64,000 nt of DNA from Tateyamaria sp. ANG-S1 (GCF_000814025.1 NZ_JWLL01000005.1:62001-126000); one strand, 5' to 3'; positions 24,536 through 34,204 are shown, numbered from the stretch's first letter. Translations and numbers: made by a program. Notes: generated by a model not told the origin, from the letters alone.

Positions 24536-25543
24536 TCAGCCAACAGCCACCATCTGCCCCGAACCGGCAGCCGTCTTGATCGCTTCGATCACCTGCACCG
24601 CGCGCAAGCCATCCGCCCCGCTCACAATCGGTTCGGCCTTGCCCCGGATCACATCCGCAAAGTGTTCGATCTGGGTTTTCAACGGATCGGACAGCGGCAA
24701 GGGCACGCGGGTTTGATCCATGGGCGCCCACCAGTCAGGGCCGCCGTCCTGCGTCCACAGGCTGAGGTTCGGCAGCGACAGGCTGCCCTTGGTGCCCCCG
24801 ATTAGATAGCTGGACTGGTCCGTCTTCGGATAGGCCGGGTTTTCGCCCGCCGTCAGCTCCCAACTCCACGGGCCAAGGGCCACGTCAGACAGGTTCACCG
24901 TACCCAGCACACCGCTTGCAAAGCGCAATGTGGCAACCGTCACCTCCTCAGCCTCGGCACCGCGGACCAGATTGCTCTGCATCGCCTGCACATGGCTGAT
25001 GGGTCCACACAGGTACATGAGCAGATCAATATCGTGGATCAGGTTGATAAAAAGCGGCCCGGCCCCCGCACCCTGCCGCCACGCCTGCGCGTAATAACTG
25101 TCGGGTTTCGGCAGCCAGCAGGTGCCCTGCACCGTCGTAACCTGCCCCAGCGTGCCGGACACGACAATCTCATGCGCCTTGGCCACGAGCGGATTGTACC
25201 GCCGGTGATGCCCGACAAGGATCGGCACGCCCGCCCGGTCGGCAGCCTTGACGACAGAGGCACCTTCGGCGGCCGTCCCGGTCAACGGCTTTTCGACCAA
25301 GACAGGACAATCCGCATCAATCAACGTCAGAGCCATCGGGGCATGCAGATGGTTTGGCACGGCCAGGATCACACCATCCGACTGCGCCGCAAGCTCGGAC
25401 AAGCTACCCACGACGGGCCAGGCCACATCGTCTGTCAGCGCCGGATCAAACACGGCTGACACAGTGACACCTCGGGCCCGCGCAATGGCATCCAGATGCT
25501 GCCGCCCGATCAGGCCAACACCCGCAACACCGATCCGTATCAT
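24536..25543 (-). CDS. Gfo/Idh/MocA family oxidoreductase (fourth in operon)
   Basis: A 335-aa NAD(P)-dependent oxidoreductase: MIRIGVAGVGLIGRQHLDAI (Rossmann), AVPNHLHAPMAL, PVLVEKPLTGT (the EKP motif), and the C-terminal DIDLLMYLCG part. It likely oxidises or reduces a cyclic or acyclic sugar or sugar acid. Its start overlaps the uxuA stop (ATGA at 25540-25543), so it is translationally coupled to mannonate dehydratase. Confidence 0.87.
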   Translation of the reverse strand: MIRIGVAGVGLIGRQHLDAIARARGVTVSAVFDPALTDDVAWPVVGSLSELAAQSDGVILAVPNHLHAPMALTLIDADCPVLVEKPLTGTAAEGASVVKAADRAGVPILVGHHRRYNPLVAKAHEIVVSGTLGQVTTVQGTCWLPKPDSYYAQAWRQGAGAGPLFINLIHDIDLLMYLCGPISHVQAMQSNLVRGAEAEEVTVATLRFASGVLGTVNLSDVALGPWSWELTAGENPAYPKTDQSSYLIGGTKGSLSLPNLSLWTQDGGPDWWAPMDQTRVPLPLSDPLKTQIEHFADVIRGKAEPIVSGADGLRAVQVIEAIKTAAGSGQMVAVG

Positions 25544-26733
25544 GCCTGTCCCGAGGCAACAGCCGCCATGACACCGCGCAGCTCGGCCAGCCCGCGCATC
25601 CGACCGATCAGCGGATACCCAGGCAGGCTGTCGCGATCACGATCCATCAACAGCTCCTGCCCATGATCCGGGCGCATCGGAATGGCGTGGTCTTCCCGGC
25701 CTTCGGCAAGCCGCCGCGCTTCTTCCTGCATAAGGGCCGAAATGGTGGCGACCATGTCCGTGTCCCCCTCCAGATGTGCCGCTTCAAAGAAGCCGGGGCG
25801 GGTCGGATCAGGGGACCGTAGCCGCTTTGTGTTCCGCAGATGCGCAAAATGGATGCGGGGACCCAGACGCCGGACAAAATCCGCCCCATCAAAACCCTCC
25901 GCCACGCCCAGCGAACCGGTGCACAGCGTCGCACCGTTCGCCAGCGTATCCACAGCATCCAGCACAGCCTGATAATCATCGGTCGACGACATGACACGCG
26001 GCAGGCCGAGCAGGGAAAAGGGCGGGTCGTCCGGGTGACAACACAGCCGCAAACCCAGCCGTTCAGCCACCGGCACAACCTCGCTCAGAAAATCGATCAG
26101 ATGGCGGCGCAGATCATCAGCTTCAATGCCGCGATACGTGTCCAACCGCGCGCGTACATCGTCCAGTGTCCAGCCATCATTCGCACCCGGCAACCCGGCG
26201 ATCACGGTGCGGGTAAGCCGCTCTTGCGTGGCGTCATCCATCGCGGCAAGGGCAGCCTTCGCGGCCTCCTGCACCTCGACAGAATAGTCATCGACCGCCT
26301 CAGCCCGCTTTAACAGGAACAGATCGAAGGCGGCGAACTGCGCCAGATCGAAAAGCATCGCCGTCCCACCGTGCGGCAAACGGGCGTGGGTTTGCGTCCG
26401 CGTCCAGTCGAGGATCGGCATGAAATTGTAGCAAATCGTGCGCACACCAGCCTCGGCCAAGGCTTCCATGCTGGTCTTGTAAGCCGCAAGATGTGCAGCC
26501 ATATCAGCCCCTTGCGTCTTGATCGCCTCTGACACCGGCAGGCTTTCCACCACTTCCCATGTCAACTCCGCCGCCTCAATCATCGCCTTGCGCTCGGCGA
26601 TGGCGGCTGCGGGCCAAGCCTCACCAGGTACAAAAGCATGCAGGGCCGTGACAACCCCGGTCGCACCCACCTGCGGCAGATCGGACAAAAGCGTCGGGTC
26701 ATCCGGCCCGAACCAGCGCCAGCATTCGATCAT
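25540..26733 (-). CDS. uxuA: Mannonate dehydratase
   Basis: An UxuA-family TIM-barrel protein of 397 aa from ATG 26733 (ATGA overlap with the upstream gene; an ATG 9 bases earlier is possible). It starts MIECWRWFGPDDP, has ICYNFMPILDWTRTQ, LGLRLCCHPDDPP (metal/catalytic region), LCTGSLGV, IHFAHLRNTKR and ending PMRPDHGQELL. UxuA dehydrates D-mannonate to 2-keto-3-deoxygluconate. It sits between Gfo/Idh/MocA genes, and its pathway partners uxaC and uxuB are divergent at 29890. Confidence 0.93.
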   Translation of the reverse strand: MIECWRWFGPDDPTLLSDLPQVGATGVVTALHAFVPGEAWPAAAIAERKAMIEAAELTWEVVESLPVSEAIKTQGADMAAHLAAYKTSMEALAEAGVRTICYNFMPILDWTRTQTHARLPHGGTAMLFDLAQFAAFDLFLLKRAEAVDDYSVEVQEAAKAALAAMDDATQERLTRTVIAGLPGANDGWTLDDVRARLDTYRGIEADDLRRHLIDFLSEVVPVAERLGLRLCCHPDDPPFSLLGLPRVMSSTDDYQAVLDAVDTLANGATLCTGSLGVAEGFDGADFVRRLGPRIHFAHLRNTKRLRSPDPTRPGFFEAAHLEGDTDMVATISALMQEEARRLAEGREDHAIPMRPDHGQELLMDRDRDSLPGYPLIGRMRGLAELRGVMAAVASGQA

Positions 26734-27773
26734 GGTTGCCATCCTTCTCGCATCGGGTGGTCAGCGGGCAACGGCAGCGACACACGCGCACTGTCCCGGT
26801 GGGAGGCATAGATTGCCGTCACCAACGCAATGGACGCCACCCCATCCTCCAACGTGACCGCCCGATTCGGCTCGCCCGCGATGGCTTTGCCCACCTCGTT
26901 CAGAAACCCCGCAAACCCGGCAGGTTCTAGGGGCACTCCAGCACAAACTGCATCGACTTCCGCCTGCCGCTCAGGATCGCGCGCCAAGAATTGCCAGTTC
27001 CCCTCACCCGGAGCATACGGAACAGTATGCGACGTCGCCGTCAGATGTTCATAAACGAGCCGTAACCGCGTTTCGTCCCGAGCGGACCCAAGCGTGACAC
27101 TGCTGGTCGCCAACGCGCCGCCTGCAAGCTCAAAGATCAGGGCCGCGCTGTCCTCGGTCTCAATCGGGTTCACCAGAGTGCCCAGCCGGGCCGTCACCGC
27201 TTTGATCGGTGCCATGAACGTGGCCAGCAGATCGTGGGCGTGAATGGCATGGCCCAGAACCGCCCCGCCCTGCTCCCCCGCCCATGTCCCGCGCCACGGC
27301 ACGGCGTAATAGTCCGCATCTCGGTTCCAATGGGTCTCAAGCGATGCCGCGCGGGGCGCACCAACAAGGCCCGCGACCTGCAAGGCCCTGAGCCGGTTAA
27401 AAGCAGGTCCAAACCGGTATTGAAACACCGGAAAAACGGACTTGCCCGCACGCCCCGCGGCCTGCGCAATCGCATCAGCCTGCGCAATCGACGTGGCAAG
27501 CGGCTTTTCACAGATCACGTGCTTGCCCGCATTCAGCGCGTCGATGGCGACTGGCGCGTGCATGTGCGGCGGCAGGCAAATGTCGATCAGATCAACATCT
27601 GTACCCAAAGCCGCCTCAACCGTGGACAATGGAGCGATGCGATCACCGCACAGCGCCGCACACCGATCAGCATCCTGATCAACCAAGTGGGTCACCGAAA
27701 ACCCGTCAAGCCGGTCGTAGGCGGCAAGGTGTTGCGCCCCGATACCGCCACCCAAAATGGCAACCCGGATCAT
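26730..27773 (-). CDS. Gfo/Idh/MocA family oxidoreductase (third in operon)
   Basis: A 347-aa protein from ATG 27773, which overlaps the previous stop (ATGA). It has MIRVAILGGGIGAQHLAAYD, ICLPPHMHAPVAI, GKHVICEKPLATSIAQADAI and the C-terminal GHAIHAHDLLATFM region. The NAD-binding domain and EKP motif are intact. Substrate unknown; the operon suggests a sugar-acid or cyclitol derivative. Confidence 0.86.
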   Translation of the reverse strand: MIRVAILGGGIGAQHLAAYDRLDGFSVTHLVDQDADRCAALCGDRIAPLSTVEAALGTDVDLIDICLPPHMHAPVAIDALNAGKHVICEKPLATSIAQADAIAQAAGRAGKSVFPVFQYRFGPAFNRLRALQVAGLVGAPRAASLETHWNRDADYYAVPWRGTWAGEQGGAVLGHAIHAHDLLATFMAPIKAVTARLGTLVNPIETEDSAALIFELAGGALATSSVTLGSARDETRLRLVYEHLTATSHTVPYAPGEGNWQFLARDPERQAEVDAVCAGVPLEPAGFAGFLNEVGKAIAGEPNRAVTLEDGVASIALVTAIYASHRDSARVSLPLPADHPMREGWQP

Positions 27774-28777
27774 GACTGGGCGCCCTCGGCCATGGCCTGC
27801 GCCTGCAACGCCAGCTCCATCACCTTGAAGCAATGCGCCTGTGTCATCGCCGTCTCGGTCCGGTGCGCGATGTCATGGGCCAGACGCGCAAAATAGGGCA
27901 ACCCGGCCTCTCGCGCATCCATCGCCTCGCACCGATCCCCGTTGACGAGCAGCAGGTGATCCGTTCCTTCACGCCCGCCCACATCTACGTATTTGCGCAG
28001 CTCGATATAGCCGTCGGTGCCCAGCAGGGTCAGACGCCCATCCCCCCAATTGGGCAAAGCATCCGGCGTATACCAATCAACACGAATGTAGCCCGAGGCT
28101 TGATCCGACCGCAGCGCCACCTCGCCAAAATCCTGCAAGCCCGCATCACTGGGGTTCGCGTGATTTGCGACATGCGCCATGGTCACCTGTGCATCGGTCG
28201 ATCCGGTGAAGTGCAAGAACTGATCAATCTGGTGCGAGGCGATATCTGTCAATACGCCTCCGTATCTTGCGCGCTGGAAGAACCAATCGGGCCGCGTCGG
28301 CCTGTTCAACCGGTGGGGGCCAAGGCCAGTTGTGTGCACCACACGGCCAATCGCACCACCGCGCACCAGCTCATCGGCCAGCGTGACACAGGGCACTTCG
28401 AACCGTTCCGAGAAATTGATGGACCAGATGCGCCCGGTCTCAGCAACGCACACCCTGATGGCCTCAAGCTGCGCCATCGACGTGCAGCCGGGCTTGTCGG
28501 TCATCACATCATGGCCCGCCTGCATCGCCCGAATGGCGACGTCAGCACGATCCGCGGGGATATTCGACACCAGCGCCAGATCAGCGCCCGCAGCAAGGGC
28601 TGCATCCAGCGTGTCAAAACGGTGCAGATCCGGGAACCTTTTGACGTAGCCCGCCAGCGGCTGCGGATCGCCTTCGGTCCAAAACCCAAGGCAGCGCGCC
28701 CCTTGCGCCAGCATGTTTTCGGTCATGCCGTAGATATGCCGATGATCCAGCCCTAGTGCCACAAAACTCAGCGTCAT
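27770..28777 (-). CDS. Gfo/Idh/MocA family oxidoreductase (second in operon)
   Basis: A 335-aa protein. Its N-terminus (MTLSFVALGLDHRHIYGMTENML) lacks the typical glycine-rich loop GxGxxG and carries GLDHRHIYG instead. It has the TDKPG variant of the EKP motif (DVMTDKPGCTSMAQLEAI) and DIASHQIDQFLHF in the C-terminal domain. These departures suggest a specialised member. It is ATGA-coupled at both ends. Confidence 0.82.
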   Translation of the reverse strand: MTLSFVALGLDHRHIYGMTENMLAQGARCLGFWTEGDPQPLAGYVKRFPDLHRFDTLDAALAAGADLALVSNIPADRADVAIRAMQAGHDVMTDKPGCTSMAQLEAIRVCVAETGRIWSINFSERFEVPCVTLADELVRGGAIGRVVHTTGLGPHRLNRPTRPDWFFQRARYGGVLTDIASHQIDQFLHFTGSTDAQVTMAHVANHANPSDAGLQDFGEVALRSDQASGYIRVDWYTPDALPNWGDGRLTLLGTDGYIELRKYVDVGGREGTDHLLLVNGDRCEAMDAREAGLPYFARLAHDIAHRTETAMTQAHCFKVMELALQAQAMAEGAQS

Positions 28778-29799
28778 TGCACCACCTCAACCGTTGTTCC
28801 AGACCGCGCCGCCCGCTCCATCGCATCAATGACGGCATGGACATGCAGCGCCTCGGCCGGTGGGGCAATCGGCGAACGCCCCTCGGCAACAGATGTCACG
28901 AAATCCTCCAGAATGGACTGATGCCAGGCATGGGTGAACGCCATCGGATCAGCCCCACCGCCCGTGTCACTTGCCCCTTCCGGCGACAGGTCCTCACGTT
29001 CACCGGTCAGCCAATCAATACGCAAACTGTCGCCCTCCAGATGTGCCCGCGCCTTGGTGGTCGTCACGGTGATGCTCTCCGCCTCTCCGGGATACGCTGT
29101 CGTTGTCGCGCTCAAAACGCCCGTCGCACCCGAGCAGAATGTCATGAGTGCGGCCGCGATGTCCTCTGCCTCCATCTGGTGCAAAGGGCTCGTGCGCATC
29201 ATCGCCTGCAAAACGGCAACCGGCCCTGCCAACCACAGGCCCAGGTCCAGCGTGTGGATCGCTTGATTAATCATGACGCCACCGCCATCACGGGCATAGG
29301 TGCCGCGCCCGGGCGCGTCGTAATAGGCCTGTTCCCGCCACCACGGCACACGCATCTCGACATGAACCACATCGCCCAAGTCGCCAGCATCCAGCCAAGC
29401 CTTCAACATCTGCGCGGCCTTGCGGGTCCGATGCTGAAAACAGAACGCCAACGGCACATCGGCTTGCGCATAAAGATCGACAATGCCACGGGCAGCGCCC
29501 AGCGTGCGTTCGACAGGCTTTTCCATCAACGTGGGAACGCCGGCTGCTGCCAAGCCTTGAGCATACTCCAAACGCGCATCGGGCGGCGTGATCAGGATCG
29601 CACCATCCGCACCCGTACCCAGTGCAGCAAGCGCAGCAACATCATAACAAAGCGTCTCTGACGCACCCGCACTAAAGGCGCGCGTGCGCTCAGCATCCCG
29701 CCCCAGAACACCCACCAATCGCGCACCCACGGCATTGTCCCGCAGCGCCAAAACATGCGTCTGCGCGACCATGCCCGCGCCGATCATCACGATGTCCAT
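28774..29799 (-). CDS. Gfo/Idh/MocA family oxidoreductase (first in operon)
   Basis: A 341-aa protein from ATG 29799 (MDIVMIGAGMVAQTHVLALRD). It shows ITPPDARLEYAQ, VPTLMEKPVERTLG (EKP) and GGVMINQAIHTLDLGLWL. It begins the five-gene ATGA-coupled operon. Its promoter lies in the 90-bp gap shared with uxaC. Confidence 0.87.
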   Translation of the reverse strand: MDIVMIGAGMVAQTHVLALRDNAVGARLVGVLGRDAERTRAFSAGASETLCYDVAALAALGTGADGAILITPPDARLEYAQGLAAAGVPTLMEKPVERTLGAARGIVDLYAQADVPLAFCFQHRTRKAAQMLKAWLDAGDLGDVVHVEMRVPWWREQAYYDAPGRGTYARDGGGVMINQAIHTLDLGLWLAGPVAVLQAMMRTSPLHQMEAEDIAAALMTFCSGATGVLSATTTAYPGEAESITVTTTKARAHLEGDSLRIDWLTGEREDLSPEGASDTGGGADPMAFTHAWHQSILEDFVTSVAEGRSPIAPPAEALHVHAVIDAMERAARSGTTVEVVQ

Positions 29800-29889
29800 A
29801 CAAGTCCTCCCACCCGTCACAGTGGCGGTATTTCCCGGATGCGCCAAGGGGCTTTCGTGCTAGTGTCGCGAAAAAGGGAAAGGGCAGCC

Positions 29890-31245
29890 ATGTCTTTGAA
29901 ACTGAGCGGGAAAGCGGCGCAGATCTATGACGGGATCAAAGGCGCGCCCATCGTGTCGCCGCACGGTCACTGCGACCCGGCGTGGTTCGACGAGAATGCC
30001 GCTTTCTCCGATCCCGCGGACCTGTTGGTCATCCCCGATCACTACGTCTTTCGCATGCTCTATTCGCAGGGGGTACCGCTTGATCAGCTTGGCGTCGGCA
30101 TCCCGCCCGAGGATCGCGACCCGCGGGCAATCTTCCGCCTCTTCGCCGCGCACTGGCACCTGTTCCTCGGCACCCCCAGCCAGCTCTGGATCGAATACGA
30201 ACTGCGCGAAACACTGGGCTGCGACCTGACGCTGGGGCCCGACACCGCCGATGCGATCTACGATCACATCGCCGCTTGGCTGACAGATCACAATAACCGC
30301 CCCCGCGCATTGTTCGACCGCTTCGGGATCGAGGTTCTGGCAACCACCGATGCCGCCCTCGACCCGCTGACACATCACGCAGCCATCCGCGACAGCGACT
30401 GGACCGGGCACGTCATCCCGACCTTCCGCCCGGATGCGCTGCTGAACCCGCGCAACCCCGAATGGGCCCGCGAGGTTGCGGCCCTCGGCGACATGACCAG
30501 CCATGACACAAACACCTTTGACGGTTTCCTCGCGGCCTTGCGCAAGCGACGGGCCGCATTCAAGGCGTTGGGTGCCACCGCAACCGACCACGCCATCGAA
30601 CAGCCCCAAACCGTCTGGCTCGACCAGCCCGCTGACACCTTCGCCGCACTCCTGTCCGGCGATATGACCGATGCCGATGCCTTCCACGGCCACATGTTGA
30701 TCGAAATGGCGCAGATGTCCCCGGACGACGGGCTGGTCATGCAACTTCACGCAGGCAGCAGGCGGAACACAAACCGCGCCCTGTTCGACCGGTTCGGCGC
30801 AGACAAAGGGGCCGACATCCCGGTTGCGGTCGACTGGGTGCGCGGACTCGAACCGCTGCTCAACCGCGTCGGCAATGACCCACGGCTGACGCTCATCCTG
30901 TTCACACTCGACGAAACAACCTATGCCCGCGAACTGGCGCCCATGGCCGGGCACTGGCCCTGCCTGCGCATCGGGCCACCCTGGTGGTTCCACGACAGTG
31001 CGGCGGGCATCGCGCGCTACCTCGACCAAGTGGTCGAAACAGCGGGTTACCACAACCTCGCCGGGTTCAACGACGACACGCGCGCCTTTCTGTCCATCCC
31101 GGCCCGCCACGACCTCTGGCGGCGGGCCGTGGCGTTACACCTCTCGGCCCAGATCGACCGGGGTTACTTTTCCACCACAACAGCCGATCAGATCGCCCAG
31201 CTTCTGGCCACCGATCTGGCCCGCAAAACATACCGGTTGGGTTAG
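29890..31245 (+). CDS. uxaC: Glucuronate isomerase
   Basis: A 451-aa UxaC-family (metal-dependent hydrolase-like TIM barrel) protein. It starts MSLKLSGKAAQIYDGIKGAPIVSPHGHCDPAWF, with the H-x-H metal motif in SPHGHCD and the family sequences ATTDAALDPLTHH, MIEMAQMSPDDGLVMQLHAGSRRNTN and SIPARHDLWRR. UxaC interconverts D-glucuronate/D-galacturonate and fructuronate/tagaturonate, the first step after uptake. The start follows AAAGGGCAG. uxuB begins 3 bp after its stop. Confidence 0.93.
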   Translation: MSLKLSGKAAQIYDGIKGAPIVSPHGHCDPAWFDENAAFSDPADLLVIPDHYVFRMLYSQGVPLDQLGVGIPPEDRDPRAIFRLFAAHWHLFLGTPSQLWIEYELRETLGCDLTLGPDTADAIYDHIAAWLTDHNNRPRALFDRFGIEVLATTDAALDPLTHHAAIRDSDWTGHVIPTFRPDALLNPRNPEWAREVAALGDMTSHDTNTFDGFLAALRKRRAAFKALGATATDHAIEQPQTVWLDQPADTFAALLSGDMTDADAFHGHMLIEMAQMSPDDGLVMQLHAGSRRNTNRALFDRFGADKGADIPVAVDWVRGLEPLLNRVGNDPRLTLILFTLDETTYARELAPMAGHWPCLRIGPPWWFHDSAAGIARYLDQVVETAGYHNLAGFNDDTRAFLSIPARHDLWRRAVALHLSAQIDRGYFSTTTADQIAQLLATDLARKTYRLG

Positions 31246-31248
31246 ACC

Positions 31249-32436
31249 ATGCCGCGCATTCTGCACCTCGGGGTTGGCAACTTCTTTCGCGCCCACGCCG
31301 CCGCCTATACTCAGGACGCGACAGGGTGGGAGGTGACGGGCGTCAGCTTCCGCTCACCTACCATACGGAATGGTCTGGAAGCGCAAGGCTACACCTACGC
31401 ACTGGTGATCAAAGACGCGGAGGGCAGCCAGATCAAACCGATCACCTGCCTGACCGACATGCTGGTCGCACCCGAAAACCCCGGTGCCGTGATCGCAGCC
31501 ATCGCGTCCGACGCATTCGACGTGATCACCCTGACCGTCACGGAAAAGGCCTATCACCTCGACAGCGATGGGCAACTGGACCTGACCGCGCCCGAGATAC
31601 AAGCGGACCTTGCAGGCGGGACACAAACAGTGATCGCTAGCCTCGCACGGGGGTTGGCACAGCGCACGGCTCCGGTAACGGTGCTCTGTTGCGACAACCT
31701 GCCAGACAACGGCCGGAAACTCGAAGCTGCCGTGCGGCTCTTTTTGAATGAAGCCAGCCTGACCCCGGGCTGCAAAGTCACCTTCCCCTCCTGCATGGTG
31801 GACCGGATCACACCCGCCACAACCGATGCCATCCGGCAAGAGGCGAACGACCCGATGGCGGTCCCGACCGAAGCCTTCACCGAGTGGGTGATCGAGGATA
31901 GCTTTGCGGCAGCCCGCCCCGATTGGCCCGGCGTGCAATGGGTGCGCGACGTCGCCCCGCACGAGGCGCGCAAGCTGCGCATGCTAAACGGCGCGCATTC
32001 CTATCTTGCCTACGCGGGCACCCTGCGCGGCCACAGCTATGTGCACGAGGCCATCGCCGATCCAGAATTGCGGGCGGTGACGAAAATGCTTATGCAGGAA
32101 GCCGCTGAAACCCTACCGTCCAGCGTGCAGGACCAAACCCACACCTATGCAGAGGCTCTGATCCGACGGTTCGAGAACCCGAACCTGCATCACAAGCTCA
32201 GACAGATCGCGATGGATGGTAGCCAGAAGCTGCCGATCCGCATCCTCTCCACACTTGCTGATCGCGAAGGGCAGAACAGCCCCGCCCTGCACGCCGCAGT
32301 CGACGCATGGGTGGCGTTTGTTCAGGCCGAAGTCGCCGCCGGTCGCGCGCTGGATGACCCGAATGCGGACCGTCTGGTCGATGCCTGTAAGTCCAACGAT
32401 CCCAACCGCGCGCTGCGGGACCTGATCGGTGCCTAA
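31249..32436 (+). CDS. uxuB: Fructuronate reductase (mannitol dehydrogenase family)
   Basis: A 395-aa protein of the long-chain mannitol dehydrogenase family: ILHLGVGNFFRAHAAAY, ITLTVTEKAYHLD, VTVLCCDNLPDNGRKLE, TFPSCMVDRITPAT and the catalytic KLRMLNGAHSYLAYAG (Lys, Asn, His). With uxaC it would give D-mannonate from glucuronate, the substrate of the nearby uxuA. It could act on tagaturonate too, because no separate UxaB is seen although UxaA is present. Its stop overlaps the stop of the convergent kdgK. Confidence 0.86.
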   Translation: MPRILHLGVGNFFRAHAAAYTQDATGWEVTGVSFRSPTIRNGLEAQGYTYALVIKDAEGSQIKPITCLTDMLVAPENPGAVIAAIASDAFDVITLTVTEKAYHLDSDGQLDLTAPEIQADLAGGTQTVIASLARGLAQRTAPVTVLCCDNLPDNGRKLEAAVRLFLNEASLTPGCKVTFPSCMVDRITPATTDAIRQEANDPMAVPTEAFTEWVIEDSFAAARPDWPGVQWVRDVAPHEARKLRMLNGAHSYLAYAGTLRGHSYVHEAIADPELRAVTKMLMQEAAETLPSSVQDQTHTYAEALIRRFENPNLHHKLRQIAMDGSQKLPIRILSTLADREGQNSPALHAAVDAWVAFVQAEVAAGRALDDPNADRLVDACKSNDPNRALRDLIGA

Positions 32437-33311
32437 CGCGGCAGGATCGCACCCCGGTGCCCGATGACTTCACTGGCAAGGGCGTGCCCGGCGCGCAGCG
32501 CCTGATCCTGCGGCGCGCCCATCAGCAGCGCACCCAAATAGGCACCATTGAAACTGTCCCCGGCTGCAGTGGTATCCACGACTTTCTCTGCTGGCGGATA
32601 GACAGAGGTGGTACCAGTCTCCAGGCACAGCGGCCCATCCGGGCCACGTTTCAGCGCGCCTGTCCGGGCTTGCGCAACAAAGCGTGCGGCCACGGCCTGC
32701 GCACTTTCGCCCGTCAGATCCATTTCGTCGTCAATGGATGGCAGGGCAATGTCCGACAATGCCCACATCGCGCTGATCGCCGCTCGTGCGGCGTCAGCAT
32801 CCCCCCACAGGCGCGGGCGGTAATTGCTGTCAAACGCAACCTGCCCACCCGTTTGGCGAAACGCCTGCAGCCAGCGGATCAGCGCCGCGCGGGTCGACGC
32901 GGGCAGGATCGCCAATGTGATGGCAGACGTGTAAACTACGTCGTAGCTCTCAAGCACCGAAAAATCCGGTCCCGACGGCGTGGCAAACACCATGCGCGCA
33001 GCAGAGGCATCGCGCCAATAGGCAAAGCTGCGCTCGCCCGCCGCGTCAGTGGTGATTGCGTACAGGCCCGGCGTCCGCGTCGCGTCGCGCTCAATCGCAT
33101 GTGTGCCGATGTCTTCCGCTTCAATCGCATCGACAATCCGGTCGGAAAAGGCGTCCTCTCCCACGCGGGTGATATAGTCCACCTGAAGCGTCGGTGCGGT
33201 GCGTTTCAGGTAGATCGCAGTGTTCAGCGTATCCCCGGCAACCCGCACATCGGCGGTATCACCACGCATCGACAACTCGATCATCGCCTCACCGATGGCT
33301 GCAATCTTCAT
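32433..33311 (-). CDS. kdgK: 2-keto-3-deoxygluconate kinase (PfkB family)
   Basis: A 292-aa PfkB-family kinase from ATG 33311 (ATGA overlap with the DMT transporter). It starts MKIAAIGEAMIELSMRG (the KDG kinase opening), has a YAITTDAAGERSFAYWRD substrate region, and the C-terminal anion hole/catalytic base DTTAAGDSFNGAYLGALLMG. KdgK phosphorylates KDG to KDPG, uniting the glucuronate and galacturonate branches. The aldolase is not in the window. Confidence 0.9.
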   Translation of the reverse strand: MKIAAIGEAMIELSMRGDTADVRVAGDTLNTAIYLKRTAPTLQVDYITRVGEDAFSDRIVDAIEAEDIGTHAIERDATRTPGLYAITTDAAGERSFAYWRDASAARMVFATPSGPDFSVLESYDVVYTSAITLAILPASTRAALIRWLQAFRQTGGQVAFDSNYRPRLWGDADAARAAISAMWALSDIALPSIDDEMDLTGESAQAVAARFVAQARTGALKRGPDGPLCLETGTTSVYPPAEKVVDTTAAGDSFNGAYLGALLMGAPQDQALRAGHALASEVIGHRGAILPR

Positions 33312-34201
33312 GGCTTTTCCTTTCGCGCCGTGCGCCGCCAAATGATCAGGCCCGACACGACAATGATTGCCGCCCCAAGCAGGGTCCAACCATCCGGCAC
33401 ATCGCCGAAAACCAGATAACTGGCAAGCGCCAGATACAACAAAAAGCTGTAGGTGTAGGGCATCAGCGTGTTGGCTGGCGCAAAAGCGTGCGCACGCGAG
33501 AAAATCTCGTGCCCGGCCCATCCCCAGACGCCCAGTCCAATCATCAGCGCCCACTGCCACGTCGTCTCGGGCGCGGTCCAAACCCACCACGCCAGCGGGG
33601 CCAGCGTAACAGCCCCAAAGGCCCCCATCCAGAACTGCATCGTCTCCGCCGCAACCACGCCGGAAATCTTGCGCGTGATGATCGAATAAAGCGCCAGCGA
33701 AAACGCATTGTAGACGTTCAGGATCGCAATCGCATGAAAGCTCGCATCAAAGGGCCGGATCACCACAAGCACGCCCGTGAACCCCAACACAATCGCAAAC
33801 CAACGCCACGGCCCCACCCGCTCTCCCAGCAAGGGCCAGCTCAGGAAGCACACGATGATCGGGGCCGAAAACATGATCGACCCCACCACGGTCAGCGGCA
33901 GGTAGTTCAGGGTGATGAAGTTGAACAACGTGGCCGAGGCCAGCAAGAACCCCCGCAGCAGCACCAGCCCCATATGCGCGGACTGAAAGTTCGACCACCG
34001 CACACCCTTGCGCAGCAAGAGCGCGGTCGAGATCAGGAAATGCGGAAAATACCGCATGAACGCCAGTTGAAACGCGGGCAGCCCCGCCAACAACAGCCAC
34101 TTCACCGACGTATCAATAAGCGTAAAAAACGCATAAGCCCCCAACGTCATCACGATGCCGAGGGCTGCGCGATCCTCCGTCGGATGGGCGGCAATCGCCA
34201 C
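33308..34201 (-). CDS. DMT (EamA) family transporter
   Basis: A 297-aa protein with about ten hydrophobic segments in two EamA repeats (IVMTLGAYAFFTLIDTSVKWLLLAGLP; VLGFTGVLVVIRP; ILNVYNAFSLALYSIITRKISG). It is likely a metabolite exporter or importer in the inner membrane. It is ATGA-coupled to kdgK and lies 3 bp after a dehydrogenase gene, so it belongs to the sugar-acid operon. Confidence 0.86.
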   Translation of the reverse strand: MAIAAHPTEDRAALGIVMTLGAYAFFTLIDTSVKWLLLAGLPAFQLAFMRYFPHFLISTALLLRKGVRWSNFQSAHMGLVLLRGFLLASATLFNFITLNYLPLTVVGSIMFSAPIIVCFLSWPLLGERVGPWRWFAIVLGFTGVLVVIRPFDASFHAIAILNVYNAFSLALYSIITRKISGVVAAETMQFWMGAFGAVTLAPLAWWVWTAPETTWQWALMIGLGVWGWAGHEIFSRAHAFAPANTLMPYTYSFLLYLALASYLVFGDVPDGWTLLGAAIIVVSGLIIWRRTARKEKP

Positions 34202-34204
34202 GTG

